This document shows positions 61,625 through 64,000 of a stretch of 64,000 bases of DNA, one piece after another. Each line of letters starts with the position of its first letter. The stretch's first letter is position 1. Under the pieces are notes generated by a model that saw only the letters and a program-made list of their open reading frames with translations, was not told where the DNA came from and made no database searches. The stretch spans positions 1 to 64,000 of the forward strand of contig NZ_VTOK01000003.1 in assembly GCF_009765375.1 (NCBI RefSeq), in the 5' to 3' direction. The position numbers were made by a program, and so were the translations under genes. The DNA is from Alteribacillus sp. YIM 98480 (lineage in GTDB: Bacteria; Bacillota; Bacilli; Bacillales; Marinococcaceae).

Positions 61625-62791
61625 CTAAAAAAAATCATAAATAAAAGGGGGATTAGTTACTACACTTTGTTTCAGCTTTTGAAATTCTGTCTTGTTCCCT
61701 GTAATTTTGCCAGTATCAAAAGCTATATCAACAGGTAAATACCCTAAAAAAACAGCGGCTGCGGTGCGAATGGACATAGAAAGGGCGTTTTCTCCATTTT
61801 CTTTTTTTGTCAATTCATTTTTATTTGGGGCAGAGGTGACGCGAAATATACCGTCATTCCAATTACAATTTTCATCTCTTATGTGTAACGTAAGAGAATT
61901 TCCTTCTTCCAGCTTTAATGGATATTGTATTAAAAATCCTTTTATATCAATAATTCGTGCCATGAAATAACTGTTTCTTGTTTCAGTTATTTTAGGGTCC
62001 GGTAAAAAATAGCGAGTGGGATCATCAATCGGTGGTTTTACATCTGCTTCGTTTATCATCGAGTCATGATTGGCAATAAATCTCCAAATTTGTTGTCTTG
62101 TTTCTTCATCTGTTGAAGCGTACTCATGCACAGTCATTTTTTTGTTTTTGACATTATAAATAATGTATCCTTTTTCTTCTCCGTCGCTATTAGAGTAAAC
62201 AGCAATTTGTGCTTTTTTTATTTTACGGTGGACATAACGCCACCAATTCTCATCGCGCTCAACAGCTCCATTATACCTGTGTGCAAAGGTGTGATATATA
62301 TTGTTAAGAATCGGCCAATCATCAATAGTAATACGGTCGAAGCTGCCATTTTCGATACCGCCTTTTTCTGGAAGCTGTTCTCTTTTTAAATGCCATGTAA
62401 GTGAATCTGAAAACAACTCCCATCCGAACTTACGATAAAATCCAATGGAAAAAGGAAATAAAAAAGAAAGCTGATGCCCTCTTTCGTACATATCTTTTAA
62501 AGATTCTTCCAATAGCTTCCTCACAAGACCGTTTCTTCTTGCTTCTGGCCAGGTAGCTACCCCGGAAACTCCCCCCATCTTCATTTTCCTGCCTCCTACA
62601 AATACATTGGCTGGCAGTATGTGAAGCTTTGACAGTAACCTGTTTTCTTCTGCAGCAATCCATGTATTCTCCGGTGTCATGACGCGTTCCATGTTGATTC
62701 TGTCTTCCTCAGTCATTTCAAATTGAAAGGCAAATTGATTAAGTTCAAGGCTCTGTTCAAGCTCTGTTTCTTTTATTTTTCGAATTTCCAT
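61625..62791 (-). CDS. Eis-like GNAT family N-acetyltransferase
   Basis: 388 residues with tandem acetyltransferase folds and a C-terminal sterol-carrier-like domain, as in Eis (enhanced intracellular survival) proteins. GGVSGVATWPEARRNGLVRKLLEE holds the acetyl-CoA loop. FPFSIGFYRKFGWELFSD is a family hallmark. The C-terminal domain covers roughly residues 290-388 and ends in PPFIYDFF, consistent with the C-terminal carboxylate catalysis of Eis. Substrate unknown; amines or aminoglycosides are possible. AAAGGAGAC precedes the ATG. Confidence 0.88.
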   Translation of the reverse strand: MEIRKIKETELEQSLELNQFAFQFEMTEEDRINMERVMTPENTWIAAEENRLLSKLHILPANVFVGGRKMKMGGVSGVATWPEARRNGLVRKLLEESLKDMYERGHQLSFLFPFSIGFYRKFGWELFSDSLTWHLKREQLPEKGGIENGSFDRITIDDWPILNNIYHTFAHRYNGAVERDENWWRYVHRKIKKAQIAVYSNSDGEEKGYIIYNVKNKKMTVHEYASTDEETRQQIWRFIANHDSMINEADVKPPIDDPTRYFLPDPKITETRNSYFMARIIDIKGFLIQYPLKLEEGNSLTLHIRDENCNWNDGIFRVTSAPNKNELTKKENGENALSMSIRTAAAVFLGYLPVDIAFDTGKITGNKTEFQKLKQSVVTNPPFIYDFF

Positions 62792-62877
62792 AGCAAGCAG
62801 TCTCCTTTAAAGATGTAAGTCTTTTTAGACCCACCCATACCATTCTAAACCATTATGAATTTTCCTTCTTTTGATAT

Positions 62878-62931
62878 GTAGAAAAACTGAAAACTCGGTT
62901 GCCGCCGAGTCACTATGGCGGAAGTCACAAA
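62878..62931 (+). repeat. Dispersed repeat family 2, copy C
   Basis: TAGAAAAACTGAAAACTCGG, then TTGCCGCCGAGTCACTATGG and CGGAAGTC. Two alternative stems are possible: ACTCGG/CCGAGT and CCGCC/GGCGG. Confidence 0.65.
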
Positions 62932-62964
62932 AAGGCTGTCCTCTCACTAGGAGGGACAGCCTGC
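62930..62964 (-). terminator. Terminator of pycA
   Basis: On the minus strand AGGCTGTCC pairs with GGACAGCCT, followed by TTTTGTG, next to the pycA stop codon. Confidence 0.8.
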
Positions 62965-62974
62965 TGTAATCTAA

Positions 62975-64000
62975 TTAATTTTCAAGTTCAATTAATAGAT
63001 CGCCGGATTCAATCGTATCACCATCGGAAACATGAACGTTTTTCACTTCTCCATCAAATGGAGCTTGTACAGTCGTCTCCATTTTCATAGCCTCTGTGAT
63101 CATAAGATGATCGCCTTTTTTCACTTTTTCTCCTTTTTCAACGAGCTTTTTGACAACGGTTCCTGGCATAGATGCACCAATTTGGTTTGGATTCGTTTTA
63201 TCGACTTTCGGACGATCCGTGTCTGCTGTTTTTACATTTTGGTCTTTAATTACCACTTCACGCGGCTGTCCATTCAGCTCGAAATAAACAATTCGATTTC
63301 CGTTGTCCTGCGGTTTAGAAATGGAAATAAGTTTCACAATTAATGTTTTTCCTTGTTCAATTTCTACTTCAATTTCTTCACCTAAACGCAAACCGTAAAA
63401 GAATGTTGGTGTGTCAAGTACTGAGACATCTCCAAACTGTTGGCGGAAACGTTCAAAATCCATAAACACTTTCGGATAAAGAGCATAGGAGATCATATCA
63501 TGGCTCGTTACTTGACGATCCAGTTTATGATACAAATCTTCTTTTACCTCTTGGAAGTTCACCGGCTCTAATCTTTCTCCTGGACGGTGTGTTATTGCTT
63601 CTCTTCCTTTTAATATAATTTGCTGTAATTCTTTCGGGAAACCTTGATATGGCTGGCCAAGAAAGCCTTGGAAAAATTCAACGACTGAATCTGGAAAATC
63701 AAGGTTTTCACCTTTTTCATAAATGTCATCTTCGGTTAGATCATTTTGAACCATGTATAATGCCATATCTCCGACTACTTTGGAGGATGGTGTTACTTTT
63801 ACTACATCACCAAACATGTCGTTTACGCGACGGTACATTTTCTTTACTTCATTCCAGCGGCCCTTTAAGCCAACTGCTTTTGCTTGCTGTTGTAAATTAC
63901 TGTATTGCCCGCCCGGCATTTCATGTTCATATACTTCTGTGTGCGGCGCATTCATTCCGCTTTCAAATCCTTGATAATATTTACGGGTATAATCCCAATA
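62975..64000 (-). CDS. pycA: Pyruvate carboxylase, C-terminal part (cut by window edge)
   Basis: Biotin enzyme that carboxylates pyruvate to oxaloacetate. Only the last 341 residues lie inside the window; the frame stays open to base 64000 and begins YWDYTRKYYQGFESG. MPGGQYSNLQQQAKAVGL belongs to the carboxyltransferase domain end, followed by the tetramerisation domain. The biotin carrier domain has the biotinylated Lys in TEAMKMETTVQAPFDGEV. The enzyme is a known target of DarB and needs the biotin made by BioB. Confidence 0.96.
   Translation of the reverse strand, partial: YWDYTRKYYQGFESGMNAPHTEVYEHEMPGGQYSNLQQQAKAVGLKGRWNEVKKMYRRVNDMFGDVVKVTPSSKVVGDMALYMVQNDLTEDDIYEKGENLDFPDSVVEFFQGFLGQPYQGFPKELQQIILKGREAITHRPGERLEPVNFQEVKEDLYHKLDRQVTSHDMISYALYPKVFMDFERFRQQFGDVSVLDTPTFFYGLRLGEEIEVEIEQGKTLIVKLISISKPQDNGNRIVYFELNGQPREVVIKDQNVKTADTDRPKVDKTNPNQIGASMPGTVVKKLVEKGEKVKKGDHLMITEAMKMETTVQAPFDGEVKNVHVSDGDTIESGDLLIELEN

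Overview
This window is chromosomal DNA of an endospore-forming, low-GC Bacillaceae. The evidence is sigG, sigE, spoIIGA, spoVD, spoVE, gerR, the ylb genes, bacillithiol synthesis (bshC), tnrA and a caa3 oxidase, all in the order known from the Bacillus subtilis pycA-cta-ylb-dcw region, here read in reverse. A NaChBac-type sodium channel and a strongly acidic insert in the CtaC ectodomain suggest an alkaliphilic or halophilic member, but the species cannot be named from sequence alone.

Layout. (1) 1-3.1 kb: sigG, sigE and spoIIGA, the forespore and mother-cell sigma factor module. (2) 3.1-22.1 kb: the division and cell-wall (dcw) cluster on the minus strand, in transcription order mraZ, rsmH, ftsL, pbpB, spoVD, murE, mraY, murD, spoVE, murG, murB, divIB, ylxW, ylxX, sbp, ftsA, ftsZ. 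(3) 22.1-36.3 kb: bshC, a DUF3397 gene, ylbP, gerR, an enoyl-CoA hydratase homologue, rpmF, ylbN, tmcAL, ylbL, ylbK, ylbJ, coaD, rsmD, a likely csfG small RNA, an MFS transporter and ylbG. (4) 36.4-49.6 kb: a block that separates ylbG from ricF (ylbF), which are neighbours in B. subtilis. It holds an SDR gene, a T-box-controlled proBAC operon, the sodium channel, aspartokinase, an interrupted small secreted protein gene, a nitroreductase, bioB with a BirA operator, tnrA with a TnrA box, the c-di-AMP receptor darB, namA and an SRPBCC protein. Most of the dispersed repeats lie here. (5) 49.8-53.2 kb: ricF, an exported protein, ylbE, ylbD, a thioesterase, ylbB and ylbA. (6) 53.4-64 kb: an AI-2E/YtvI-type permease, a DUF420 (CtaM-like) gene, ctaF-E-D-C-B, divergent ctaA, an Eis-like acetyltransferase, and the C-terminal part of pycA running off the right edge.

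The genes form three working sets. The dcw genes make lipid II (MurE, MurD, MurG, MurB, MraY) and build the divisome (FtsL, DivIB, PBP2B, FtsA, FtsZ); SpoVD and SpoVE are the spore-cortex transpeptidase and SEDS pair. The cta genes make heme O and heme A and the caa3 oxidase. Many ylb genes serve sporulation, RNA or translation.

The most interesting material is regulatory and repetitive. The spoVE Shine-Dalgarno is sequestered in a hairpin whose upstream arm would be absent from a transcript begun at an internal sigma-E-like promoter. Other signals are 10-bp-period GTGG repeats before mraZ (probable MraZ operator), tandem 9-bp repeats between ctaB and ctaA (ResD-like), and SD-overlapping or SD-adjacent hairpins at darB and ctaA. 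There are two families of small dispersed repeats, one with conserved ends and variable interior, the other with paired hairpins that covary. I saw no tRNA or rRNA gene, CRISPR array, prophage or intact insertion sequence.
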